Source: Mucilaginibacter sp. Bleaf8 | Lineage (GTDB): Bacteria; Bacteroidota; Bacteroidia; Sphingobacteriales; Sphingobacteriaceae | DNA length: 64,000 bases | Direction of reading: 5' to 3' | NCBI RefSeq assembly: GCF_018390515.1 | Contig: NZ_JAHBBK010000001.1 | Span: 496,001 to 560,000 of the forward strand | The notes under the pieces: model-generated | What the model was told of the DNA's origin: nothing | Seen by the model: the letters and a program-made list of their open reading frames with translations, nothing else | Database searches by the model: none | Position numbers and translations under genes: made by a program | Shown here: positions 16,558-26,087 of the stretch, in pieces | Numbering within the stretch: position 1 is the first letter of the stretch | How the letters are laid out: each line of letters begins with the position of its first letter

Positions 16558-18018
16558 TTACAATCCGCCGTTGGTATTCCGCTCCGTTTGCGGAATTGGA
16601 AAAAAGCGATTTTGTGCGAAACTGAAATTTGGGGCGCCTGGCTTAATAGCAGCTTCGGCATATGCTTGACCATAGCGCATGACATCAAAATACCGTTGAA
16701 ATTCCAAAGCCAGTTCAGACCTGCGCTCACGCCGTATAATATCCCGCAATTGGGCCTGGTCTGTTACTGTTATATCTGCCAGTAAACCTGCAGGTGCGGT
16801 ACCATCATAATTGGTTCGGGCACGCTGCCTTACTTTGTTTAATGGCGCAAGCGCAGCTGTGCTCTGGCCGGATTCGTTCAACGCCTCTGCTTTTATCAAC
16901 AAGATATCGGCAAAGCGGATAGCCTCATAATTAAGGTTTGCATCGTTTTTGGTGGTTGACGGTACTTCACTTAAAGGCTGCACATGTTTTTTGGATAAAT
17001 AACCAGTAGACGACCATGAGGCATCAAAATCAGAATCAAAATAAGGCTGACCGGCACGAGCGATGGTACGATCCAATCTGGGGTCACCGGGTTCAAAATT
17101 ATCAACAAGATTTTGGGTTGGATAATACACGCCTGCTCCATTCAAAGCCCGGGGTGCAAACCAGTAATTCAATGAATTGCCCTGCAACGGCTGTGCACTA
17201 CGCACATGCCATACCGAAAAAATTGCTTCACTATTATTCTTGGCCGACGCATTGAAATTGTCACCGTAATCAGCGGTTAGCTGGTAACCTAACGCCTCAA
17301 CCTGATCAGCATATTTTACCGCGTCTGCATACTTTTTCTGGAACAGGGCAGTTTTAGCCATTAAAGCCAGCGCGGCGCCTTTTGTGGCACGCCCGGCATC
17401 GTTACCAGCCTGCCACTTGTCAGGCAATCCGGCTACCGCTTCGGTCAGGTCTTTTTCTATTTGAGCATAAACTTGCGCCTGTGGCGATAGCGGCATGGCT
17501 GCATCCGCAGCAGTTGTTACTTTTAGGCGTAAAGGTATGTTGCCATAAAAGTTGGTTAACAAAAAGTAATAGTAAGCTCTCAAGAATTTTACTTCTGCCA
17601 GCGATTGCTTTTTAACCTCATCAGACACGCGGGTGTTACTTGCATTTAAACCATCCGTTACTACATTGCAACGGTTAATGCCATCATAATAACGTGCCCA
17701 TAACGCTTGTACAGCAGCATTGCCCGGTAAAATGTTATAAAGATCTACACTGGTATAGTCGGCCTGCTCACCGGCGTTCCCTCCTATTATTACATCATCT
17801 GTAGCAACATCCCCCAGTACCCATAGGGGGTTAGCTGACGCATCGGTAAAGGTTAACGGTATATATGCGGCATTCACCGCGGTTTTGGTGGTTGCATCAT
17901 TACTGAATAAATCTTCATTTGAATAATATCCAAGCGCCGGTTCGTCTAAAAACTTTTTGCAGCCCGTGCCCAGCAGCAGGCAGGCAAACAACGGCGTTAT
18001 TATATAGTTAATTCTCAT
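16558..18018 (-). CDS. RagB/SusD family outer-membrane nutrient-binding lipoprotein
   Basis: The 486-residue protein has a lipoprotein signal (MRINYIITPLFACLLLGTGC, Cys 20), the N-terminal FLDEPALGYYSNEDLFSN element, and TPR-like helices (KFLRAYYYFLLTNFYGNIPL). The C-terminal SusD features include DILLIKAEALNESGQS, RRERRSELALEFQRYFDVMRYG and FFPIPQTERNTNGG. SusD proteins sit on the cell surface as a lid over the SusC barrel and bind the glycan or peptide ligand. It starts 3 bases after the susC stop, so the pair is co-transcribed. The ligand cannot be predicted. Confidence 0.95.
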   Translation of the reverse strand: MRINYIITPLFACLLLGTGCKKFLDEPALGYYSNEDLFSNDATTKTAVNAAYIPLTFTDASANPLWVLGDVATDDVIIGGNAGEQADYTSVDLYNILPGNAAVQALWARYYDGINRCNVVTDGLNASNTRVSDEVKKQSLAEVKFLRAYYYFLLTNFYGNIPLRLKVTTAADAAMPLSPQAQVYAQIEKDLTEAVAGLPDKWQAGNDAGRATKGAALALMAKTALFQKKYADAVKYADQVEALGYQLTADYGDNFNASAKNNSEAIFSVWHVRSAQPLQGNSLNYWFAPRALNGAGVYYPTQNLVDNFEPGDPRLDRTIARAGQPYFDSDFDASWSSTGYLSKKHVQPLSEVPSTTKNDANLNYEAIRFADILLIKAEALNESGQSTAALAPLNKVRQRARTNYDGTAPAGLLADITVTDQAQLRDIIRRERRSELALEFQRYFDVMRYGQAYAEAAIKPGAPNFSFAQNRFFPIPQTERNTNGGL

Positions 18019-18021
18019 TAT

Positions 18022-21000
18022 TTAAAAATTCACGTTAACCCCTAATGTATAAATGCGTGCTGAGGGATAAGTACCCCAATCAATCCCCACGGCTCTTACG
18101 CCGTCACCCTGTGCGTTACTGCTGGTGTAAATCTCCGGGTCCAGGCCGGTATACTTAGTGATAGTAAACAAATTTTGAGCACTTACATATATCCGCATAG
18201 ACGACATCTTTAATTTTGATAGCAAGTTGCTGCTGAAGTTGTAACCTAACTGCACATTCTTTAAACGCAGGTAAGATCCATCCTCAAGAAATCGTGTGGA
18301 AGGGCGGCGGTTGTTAGTTGACGATGCCGACTCCCAGGTAAGGCGCGGAAACTCATTCGTACTCCCATCCCCATTCCAGCTACCTGTTGCCACGCGCTCA
18401 GTAATATTAAACGCACGGTAAAAGCCCTCATTATCGGTACGTATCTGGTTATAGATTTTGTTCCCTTTCGCTCCTTGAAAAAACAAGCTTAGATCGAACT
18501 GTTTGAATGCTACATTGCCCGTAAAGCCATAGGTAAGTTTAGGTATAGGGCTGCCTGCAATCACACGGTCATTCTCATTAATCACCCCATCGCCATTGCT
18601 ATCTGTATATTTTACATCGCCGGGTTTTATACCTTCGCCCTGGTAGGCATGCGTAAATATGTCGAGCTGGTTTTGAAACACACCTTCCATAGGCAATAGG
18701 TAAAAAGCGCCTATCGGCCGACCGACCGTGGTAAGTGTAGCATAATACTCATTATCTATACGGCCACCCACAATTGGCGAACCAGCCAACGATAACACTT
18801 TATTACTAAGTGTGGCCAAGTTACCCGATACGTCGAAACGCCAGTTTTGAGATAATGCTTTGCGGTACGAAACCTGCAATTCCAAACCTTTGTTGCGCAC
18901 CTTGCCTGCGTTTATATAGGGGCTGGCACCTCCCCCGGCACTTGGTGGTAACGGGTTGGCGAACAAAATATCCGAGTTATCGCGGATAAAGTAGTCGGCT
19001 GAGAATTGCAGATCATTATTGAGGAATGATGCATCCAAACCAAAATTTGTTTGTGTGCTGGTTTCCCATTTAATATTGCTGTTACCTCTTGCCGTAAGCG
19101 AGTTACCAATTACCGGCGTACCGCCAAACGGGTAAAAACCTACAAATGAGTTAAGCGTGGTATAGGCATAATTACTGATTTCCTGATTACCAGTTTGCCC
19201 AATGCTGGCTCTAAGTTTTAATAACGAAAGCCACTTTACATCTTTCAAAAAGTTTTCTCTGTCCAAACGCCAGCCAACCGATCCGGCATAAAAGTTACCA
19301 TAACGGCTGTTGGGCGCCAAACGTGACGAACCGTCACGACGAACAGTAAAGCTGGCCAGGTACTTTTCGGCATACTGGTAATCAACACGACCAAACAACG
19401 AGAACAGCGCCCAGCGCGACTCGTTTTCACCGTTTTGCTGCACGCCTATGCCATTATCTAAGTATTGGAAATTTGGATCTTGGTTTGGAAAGATGGACCG
19501 CGAAGCCGATAAGCCGTTTGTGCGACTCTTGATAGCCTCACTACCTGCCAATATGGTAAATACGTTATCCTTGTTGATGTTGAAGTTATAGGTGAGTGTG
19601 TTGGTCCAGTTGTAATCAAACTGATTGGCATTTGAACGAGCCAAGCTTCCTGGTGAGTTGATAGCCCGGTCGCTCCCCCAAATCTTGAAGAACTGTTTAA
19701 AGTCGGTGATAACCAGATTGCCACCAAATGTTGATCTGAACTTTAAACCTTTTAAGATGTTAGCTTCGGCGTATACATTGCCTATTACGCCGTAAGCGTT
19801 ATAGTTTCTATCAAAATTATCGGCATAACCAACCGGATTTAAGCCATCACCAAAAAACGCCGGGTTTTCGGGTAGATCAACATAATCACCATTGGATTTG
19901 AATACTGGTGTTGCCGGTGTGCGAAACAAAGCATATCGCATTACACTTGCACCCTGATTACCCGCGCCAAAGCCATCGCCTGAGGAACCAACCTGACGGG
20001 TTTTGGAGTAAGATAAATTGATGTTGGTACCAACCGTAAATATTTTTGAAAGCGTACTGTTAACACCCGTGCGCAGGTTTAAACGGTCGAATGCACTGTT
20101 TTTTATCAATCCATCCTGCTTAAAATAATTTGCCGAAACAATATAGTTACTACTTTCACTACCACCATTTACCGATAGGCTGGTGTTGTTGATAATAGCA
20201 GGTTTTAATACCTCCTTTTGCCAGTTCACATCCGGTAAGGTGCTTGCAAGGCTGGCCGGTATCTGTTCGCGCCCATCGGCCGCAGCAGCCGTGTTAAATG
20301 CAGTTACATATTGCTGCGTGTTGGCCATCTTGATCAGATCACCGTGTGTTTGCACGCCGGTGTACTGGTTGATGCTGAAACGCGCTGGGCCGCTACGGCC
20401 TTTTTTGGTTGTCACAACCACAACCCCGTTAGATGCACGGGCACCATAAATAGATGCCGACGATGCGTCTTTCAAGATATTGATGCTTTCGATATCCGAG
20501 GGTGCAATCTGGTTAATGCCTGATGGCGTAGGCACACCATCAATTACATACAAGGGGTTATTGTTATTGATAGTACCCACACCACGTACACGTACGGCTA
20601 TACCTTCGCCAGGAGCACCGGTAGCTTGCGTTACAGAAACGCCGGCGGCTTTACCCTGCAGTAGCTGGTCTACACCACCAACCGGCATATTATCTATATC
20701 TGATGACCTTATTTGAGCTACAGCACCAGTTAGGTCTTTCTTCTGCTGAGCTGAATAACCGGTAACCACAACTTCGTTGAGAGAGCGGCTGGACGGTGCC
20801 AAGGTAACCGTGATGCTTTTTGAAGAGCCCGGCCTTACTGTTTGTGTAACATATCCTAAATAGCTTACCTGTAAAATGCTGTTGGCTTTTGGCAAACGTA
20901 TGGTAAAGCGACCATCTGCACCTGATGTAACGCCACTTCGCGTTCCGCTGATGCGGATGTTTGCTCCGGGAACGGGTTGCCCCTTTTCATCTTTTACAAT

Positions 21001-21213
21001 GCCTTGTACACCGTCAGCTTTTGAGGTATCCGGCTTTGGCGCTACCGCGGTTGGCGGCGGTGGACTAACGGTTGCCGTTGGCACCGTGTCTTTCTGAGGT
21101 TGCTTGGGTATGGTATCAGGACTTTGCTGAGCATTAACTTTTACTGACGATAATATTAATACAGTTGAAACGGCAACAAACGGTACATACTTTTTAAAAA
21201 GTAAAAACTTCAT
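18022..21213 (-). CDS. SusC/RagA family TonB-dependent receptor
   Basis: The 1063-residue protein has a signal peptide (MKFLLFKKYVPFVAVSTVLI..., cleavage about 28). An unusual Pro/Thr-rich stretch of about 40 residues follows (31-68, with PPPP), then a carboxypeptidase-regulatory-like domain (about 69-142). Next come the motif LNEVVVTGYS (145-154), the plug, and a long beta-barrel ending in a terminal aromatic (NVNF). It imports the ligand captured by SusD, powered by TonB. The ATG at 21213 is chosen over an in-frame ATG at 21258 because a proper signal peptide begins there. No sigma/anti-sigma, hybrid sensor or AraC regulator is adjacent. Confidence 0.95.
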   Translation of the reverse strand: MKFLLFKKYVPFVAVSTVLILSSVKVNAQQSPDTIPKQPQKDTVPTATVSPPPPTAVAPKPDTSKADGVQGIVKDEKGQPVPGANIRISGTRSGVTSGADGRFTIRLPKANSILQVSYLGYVTQTVRPGSSKSITVTLAPSSRSLNEVVVTGYSAQQKKDLTGAVAQIRSSDIDNMPVGGVDQLLQGKAAGVSVTQATGAPGEGIAVRVRGVGTINNNNPLYVIDGVPTPSGINQIAPSDIESINILKDASSASIYGARASNGVVVVTTKKGRSGPARFSINQYTGVQTHGDLIKMANTQQYVTAFNTAAAADGREQIPASLASTLPDVNWQKEVLKPAIINNTSLSVNGGSESSNYIVSANYFKQDGLIKNSAFDRLNLRTGVNSTLSKIFTVGTNINLSYSKTRQVGSSGDGFGAGNQGASVMRYALFRTPATPVFKSNGDYVDLPENPAFFGDGLNPVGYADNFDRNYNAYGVIGNVYAEANILKGLKFRSTFGGNLVITDFKQFFKIWGSDRAINSPGSLARSNANQFDYNWTNTLTYNFNINKDNVFTILAGSEAIKSRTNGLSASRSIFPNQDPNFQYLDNGIGVQQNGENESRWALFSLFGRVDYQYAEKYLASFTVRRDGSSRLAPNSRYGNFYAGSVGWRLDRENFLKDVKWLSLLKLRASIGQTGNQEISNYAYTTLNSFVGFYPFGGTPVIGNSLTARGNSNIKWETSTQTNFGLDASFLNNDLQFSADYFIRDNSDILFANPLPPSAGGGASPYINAGKVRNKGLELQVSYRKALSQNWRFDVSGNLATLSNKVLSLAGSPIVGGRIDNEYYATLTTVGRPIGAFYLLPMEGVFQNQLDIFTHAYQGEGIKPGDVKYTDSNGDGVINENDRVIAGSPIPKLTYGFTGNVAFKQFDLSLFFQGAKGNKIYNQIRTDNEGFYRAFNITERVATGSWNGDGSTNEFPRLTWESASSTNNRRPSTRFLEDGSYLRLKNVQLGYNFSSNLLSKLKMSSMRIYVSAQNLFTITKYTGLDPEIYTSSNAQGDGVRAVGIDWGTYPSARIYTLGVNVNF

Positions 21214-21360
21214 AGGCAATAACAAGGCAGGTGAATCAACTCGTAAACAACAATCCACCCATCTTGTTTTAACTTTTCTTTAAATATGTTATAACTATTT
21301 AGAAAACACGGCCTATTTTATGAGACATTCATATAATTATTATCAGCAATATCTTTAAAC

Positions 21361-21396
21361 AAAAAAGGCGCTTAGTTAACACTAAGCGCCTTTTTT
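21361..21396 (-). terminator. Terminator of the efflux operon
   Basis: AAAAAAGGCGCTTAGT / ACTAAGCGCCTTTTTT are perfect 16-base arms with a 4-base loop, 17 bases after the stop of the minus-strand outer-membrane efflux gene. Confidence 0.9.
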
Positions 21397-21413
21397 ATAA
21401 TCCCAGAAACTGT

Positions 21414-22823
21414 TTATTTCCAACCCCCGCCTAACGAGCGATAGAGATTAACTACTGCTTGTAGTTCTTGCAAACGGTCATTTACGCTGCTGAGTTTAGC
21501 AGACAATAAACTTTGCTCTGAAGTTAGTACGTCGGTATAGTTGGTTGATGAACTATAACGTAATAACTCTTTGGTGTAATCAACTGCTTTTTCTAAAGCC
21601 TTGAGCTGGTTAGCACGGGTGTTTTGCTTTTCAACAGCAGTTTGGTAGGCATACAAGGCATTCGAAACCTCGCCACCGGCAGTAAGTAGTGACTGCTGGA
21701 AGCTATAGTAAGCCTCTAATTGTTGCGCTTGTGTGGTTCTTAAACGCGCTTTGTTTTGGCCACGGTTAAAGATAGGTTGAGTTAAGCCTGCCACTGCGTT
21801 ATAGAAAATGGAGTTATCAAACAAGTTACGTATACGTAATGATGATACCCCACCCTGCGCCGTAATGGTTAGCGATGGATAAAAGTAAGCACGCGCCAGA
21901 TTAGTATTCTCAAATGCACTTCTGAAAGCAAACTCGGCCTGTTGTACATCCGGTCTGTTTTTTAGTAATTGAGATGGTACTCCCATTTGTAAATTATCAA
22001 AGGGCTTTTGCTCTTCTAATGATGTACGCTTGATTGTGCCTGGTGCCCTTGCCAGTAAAATGCTCAAAGCGTTCTCCGTTTCGCGTATATTCCTTTTCAA
22101 ATCGGGTATGGTCACTTCCGCCGCGTAGCGGTTCGCCTCACTTTGTACAACGGCAGCACCAGTCACTATAGCACTTTCTTTAAGCGCCTTCATGGTCTCT
22201 ACGTCGGAGATACGGTTTTTAAGCGTTTGCTCTGTAATAGCCAGCTGCTGATCCAGCGCCAACAAATTGTAGTAGTTGTTGGCTATATTGGCAATTAGTT
22301 GGGTTTGCACAGCTCTTTTGGCAGCATCGCTTTGCAGCAAGCCAGCCAAAGCCTGTCTTTTAGCACTACTTAACTTTCCCCAAATATCAGCTTCCCAGCT
22401 TGTGTTCAGGAATATCTGATAGGTGGTTGTTTTCAGGTTAAACGAGTTTGCAAACTCAGGCGGAAAGTTCAGGCCAGCGGCTGATTGCTTTGCCCGTGTT
22501 GCAGTAGCATTACCGCCCAAGCTCGGCAAGAATGCCGCACGGCTTAATTGTAAATTAGCCTGAGCCTCGTTGATACGCTGCACGGCAGTTTTCAAATCCA
22601 GGTTTTGGCTAATGCCTTCCCGGATAAGGCCTTGCAGCACAGTGTCGCTAAACAACGTACTTACCGGCAAATTGGCAATGCTGGCCGTATCTGTTATCGT
22701 AGTATCGCGGTACAGGTTATTGGTATTAACCGCAGGCCGCTCATACTTTTTGGTTACACATGAAGCAAGTACCGACACTGCCGCCAGCGCCGTAATTACT
22801 TGCTTGTTATATCTGTTAATCAT
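21414..22823 (-). CDS. Outer-membrane efflux lipoprotein (TolC/OprM-NodT type)
   Basis: The 469-residue protein has a lipoprotein leader (MINRYNKQVITALAAVSVLASC, Cys 22). The two repeats of the outer-membrane efflux family follow: the first near LDLKTAVQRINEAQANLQLSRAAFLPSL and the second near ARAYFYPSLTITAQGG. The C-terminal coiled-coil helices are rich in Ala, Gln and Leu. It forms the trimeric exit duct of a tripartite RND pump. It is the last gene of the operon with adaptor and pump, 39 bases after the pump gene, and is followed by a strong terminator. Confidence 0.93.
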   Translation of the reverse strand: MINRYNKQVITALAAVSVLASCVTKKYERPAVNTNNLYRDTTITDTASIANLPVSTLFSDTVLQGLIREGISQNLDLKTAVQRINEAQANLQLSRAAFLPSLGGNATATRAKQSAAGLNFPPEFANSFNLKTTTYQIFLNTSWEADIWGKLSSAKRQALAGLLQSDAAKRAVQTQLIANIANNYYNLLALDQQLAITEQTLKNRISDVETMKALKESAIVTGAAVVQSEANRYAAEVTIPDLKRNIRETENALSILLARAPGTIKRTSLEEQKPFDNLQMGVPSQLLKNRPDVQQAEFAFRSAFENTNLARAYFYPSLTITAQGGVSSLRIRNLFDNSIFYNAVAGLTQPIFNRGQNKARLRTTQAQQLEAYYSFQQSLLTAGGEVSNALYAYQTAVEKQNTRANQLKALEKAVDYTKELLRYSSSTNYTDVLTSEQSLLSAKLSSVNDRLQELQAVVNLYRSLGGGWK

Positions 22824-22862
22824 TTTAAACTCTTGTCAAAATTGTGAATACTGTTTATCCTA

Positions 22863-25800
22863 TTATTCAACTTGGGCAGCGTTCGCCTCGGCAATAACAG
22901 GCTCAGGCTTGGCGCCTATGCGCTCCTGTAATGCCTGGAAGATGACGAACAAGGCCGGAATAACAAATACGCCGAATATTGTACCGATCAGCATACCGCC
23001 TACCGCACCAGTGCCAATTGAACGGTTACCTGCTGCACCGGCACCGGTTGCCAGCATCAGCGGAACCAGACCAAAGATAAATGCAAATGAGGTCATCAAA
23101 ATCGGTCTTAAACGAGCTACAGCGCCATCAATAGCGGCTTGCACAATACTCTCGCCGGCACGGCGACGTAAAACGGCAAACTCCACAATCAAAATCGCAT
23201 TCTTAGCCAGCAAACCAATAAGCATGATGAGCGTGATTTGCAGATAAATGTTGTTTTCCACACCAAATATTTTGGCGAATAAAAATGCACCAGCCAAACC
23301 AATTGGCAATGATAACAATACGGCAAACGGTAAAATGTAGCTTTCGTACTGTGCACTTAACAGGAAGTAAACGAATACCAAACACAGCATAAAGATGAAT
23401 ATGGTTTGGCTACCACCTGCAATCTCCTCACGGGTAAGGCCCGAAAATTCATATCCATAACCGGCAGGCAAAGTCTGCGCTGCAACTTCCTGAATTGCCC
23501 TGATAGCGTCGCCTGAGCTGTAGCCTGGCTTAGGTGCACCTGTAACGGAAATAGAGGTAAACAAATTGAAACGGTTTATTGATTCCGGACCGTAGGTTTT
23601 GGTCAGAGTAACAAACTCAGATATTGGTGCCATAACACCATTGTTGGTTCGTACAAATATACCGTTCATGCTTTCAGGCGTACCTCTGTAACTGGCATCA
23701 GCCTGTATCATTACGCGGTATTGCTTACCAAATTCGTTAAAGTTTGATGCGTATAAACCACCGTAATAACCTTGTAATGTTCCCAAAACAGAGCTTACTG
23801 ATACATTAGCCTCTTTACATTTAGCAACGTTCACATCTACTTTATACTGAGGGAAGTTGGTGTTGAAGAAGGTAGTACCGTATTGAATTTCCGGACGCTG
23901 GTTTAAAGCACCCAGGAATTTCCCATTTACTTCGGTAAATTTCTGGATAGAACCACCAGTTTTATCCTGAACCTGGAATTCGAAACCACTGCTGTTACCA
24001 AAGCCTTGTAATGATGGTGGTACAAAGAATAGCACACGTGCACCTTTGATGCCGCCCGTCATGCCAAACAATTTGCCTGTAACGGCATTTACATCGTGCT
24101 CCGCTCCCTTGCGCTCATCCCACGGTTTAAGTTTGATGAAGACGGCTGCATAAGAACCACCTGCGCCGCTCAATATACCCTGACCTGCAATACGCGTAGC
24201 CGATTCAACCTCGGGCAAACTTTTAGCCATGGCAGAAACCTGGTTGGCTATCTGTGTAGTACGCTCCAAAGATGACGATGGAGGTAAGGACACGTCGCCA
24301 ATGATAAAGCCCTGATCTTCGTTTGGTACGAAAGCGCTTGGTGTTGTTTTGAGCAGGAACCAGAATAACACAGCAAACACCGCAATACCAGCAACGGCAA
24401 TCCATTTTTTGGCAGCTAAAAAGCTTACCGACTTTTTGTATTTACCCGTTAGTGCATCAAAACCAGTATTGAAGGCAGAGTAAAAGCGTTGTAAAAAGCC
24501 GGTTTTGTGATGCTCACCTTCCGGGTGCGGTTTTAATAACAGCGCACATAAGGCCGGGCTCAAGGTTAAAGCGTTTACAGCTGAAATCAAGATTGATATA
24601 GCCAGCGTTAAACCAAACTGCTTGTAGAATACACCTGTTGAGCCTGTAATGAACGATACCGGAATAAATACCGCAGCCATAACCAATGTAATAGATATAA
24701 TAGCGCTGCTAATCTCGCTCATGGCCTCAACCGTAGCGGTTTTGGCCGATTGTGCACCATGATCAAGTTTGGCGTGTACCGCCTCAACCACCACGATGGC
24801 ATCATCCACCACAATACCGATGGCCAGTACTAATGCAAACAGGGTAAGCAGGTTGATGGTAAAGCCAAACACTTGCAGGAAGAAGAATGTACCTACGATA
24901 GCCACTGGCACAGCAATAGCCGGAATCAGGGTTGAGCGGAAATCCTGCAAGAAAATGAATACCACAATAAACACCAGGATAAATGCTTCAACCAGTGTAT
25001 GAATTACCTTTTCGATAGAAACATCGAGAAACTCATTGGCACTGAAGATAGCGATAGGCTTTACCCCCGGAGGAAAGGTTTTTGCAGAAGCTGCAATTGT
25101 TTCCTCACACTGTTTAATCATTTCGTGGGCGTTTGAACCGGCGGTTTGATACACTGCAATTGCTATGGAGGGGTTACCGTTGGTTTCGGAATTACTTGCG
25201 TAACTAAGGGAACCTAACTCAACCTTGGCAATATCACGCAGACGCAAAATCTGTCCGTTGGTAGCCGAGCGGATTACGATGTTCTCGAACTCGCCTGGTG
25301 TTTTTAAACGTCCTTTGTATTTCAAAACATACTCGAACGACTGATTACTGTTCTCGCCAATTTTACCTGGTGCTGCTTCTATGTTCTGCTCTGCTAAAGC
25401 GGCATTAACATCGTCAGGAATTAATCCGTAAGTAGCCATTACATCCGGTTTAAGCCAGATGCGCATAGAGTAATCCTGCTGACCGAAAACGCTGGCATCA
25501 CCTACACCGTTAATACGTTTTAATTGCGGCAGCAAGTTGATGTTGGCATAGTTCTGCAAAAAGGTTTGATCGTATGATTTGTTGGTACTCGAAATAGCGA
25601 ATACCATAACCATACTACTTTGCTGTTTAGCAGTGGTTACACCAGCCTTGGTAACCTCGGCAGGCAATAAGGGCGTAGCTTTAGATACCCTGTTCTGCAC
25701 ATTTACCGCTGCCAGATCGGGGTTAGTACCCAGCTTAAAGTATACCGTTATTGTAGCGCTACCATTGTTACTGGCAGTTGAAGTCATGTAGGTCATGTTC

Positions 25801-26018
25801 TCCACGCCGTTAATCTGTTCCTCAAGCGGAACAATAACGCTGTTCATAACCACATCAGCGTTGGCACCCTGGTATGATGCAGAAACCACAACCGTAGGCG
25901 GCGCAATTTCGGGATACTCTGATATTGGCAGCGATGTGAGCCCCAGTATACCCAGTATCACTATAATAACCGATATCACCGTTGATAATACCGGTCTTTC
26001 TATAAATTTACGTAACAT
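22863..26018 (-). CDS. RND efflux pump, HAE1/AcrB type
   Basis: The 1051-residue, 12-helix inner-membrane antiporter has the AcrB layout: short N-terminus MLRKFIERPVLSTVISVIIV, a large periplasmic loop, and the proton-relay Asp pair in GIVVDDAIVVVEAV (helix 4). The second loop and the C-terminal half follow, including LLAKNAILIVEFAV. It exports hydrophobic compounds such as drugs, dyes or bile-salt-like molecules using the proton gradient. Gene order adaptor-pump-duct under a TetR gene is typical of AcrAB-TolC systems. Full length, no lost key residue seen. Confidence 0.96.
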   Translation of the reverse strand: MLRKFIERPVLSTVISVIIVILGILGLTSLPISEYPEIAPPTVVVSASYQGANADVVMNSVIVPLEEQINGVENMTYMTSTASNNGSATITVYFKLGTNPDLAAVNVQNRVSKATPLLPAEVTKAGVTTAKQQSSMVMVFAISSTNKSYDQTFLQNYANINLLPQLKRINGVGDASVFGQQDYSMRIWLKPDVMATYGLIPDDVNAALAEQNIEAAPGKIGENSNQSFEYVLKYKGRLKTPGEFENIVIRSATNGQILRLRDIAKVELGSLSYASNSETNGNPSIAIAVYQTAGSNAHEMIKQCEETIAASAKTFPPGVKPIAIFSANEFLDVSIEKVIHTLVEAFILVFIVVFIFLQDFRSTLIPAIAVPVAIVGTFFFLQVFGFTINLLTLFALVLAIGIVVDDAIVVVEAVHAKLDHGAQSAKTATVEAMSEISSAIISITLVMAAVFIPVSFITGSTGVFYKQFGLTLAISILISAVNALTLSPALCALLLKPHPEGEHHKTGFLQRFYSAFNTGFDALTGKYKKSVSFLAAKKWIAVAGIAVFAVLFWFLLKTTPSAFVPNEDQGFIIGDVSLPPSSSLERTTQIANQVSAMAKSLPEVESATRIAGQGILSGAGGSYAAVFIKLKPWDERKGAEHDVNAVTGKLFGMTGGIKGARVLFFVPPSLQGFGNSSGFEFQVQDKTGGSIQKFTEVNGKFLGALNQRPEIQYGTTFFNTNFPQYKVDVNVAKCKEANVSVSSVLGTLQGYYGGLYASNFNEFGKQYRVMIQADASYRGTPESMNGIFVRTNNGVMAPISEFVTLTKTYGPESINRFNLFTSISVTGAPKPGYSSGDAIRAIQEVAAQTLPAGYGYEFSGLTREEIAGGSQTIFIFMLCLVFVYFLLSAQYESYILPFAVLLSLPIGLAGAFLFAKIFGVENNIYLQITLIMLIGLLAKNAILIVEFAVLRRRAGESIVQAAIDGAVARLRPILMTSFAFIFGLVPLMLATGAGAAGNRSIGTGAVGGMLIGTIFGVFVIPALFVIFQALQERIGAKPEPVIAEANAAQVE

Positions 26019-26087
26019 AATTAAGATTTATGTTGAGCAGTTACTGCATCACTGTTTTCAGCAAGCATGAACTGTACATATGAAAAA

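Noticed and set aside
22570-23247. A 225-codon plus-strand frame
   Set aside because: It is antisense to the junction of the outer-membrane efflux and RND pump genes, with low-complexity composition; both genes on the other strand are intact and well supported.
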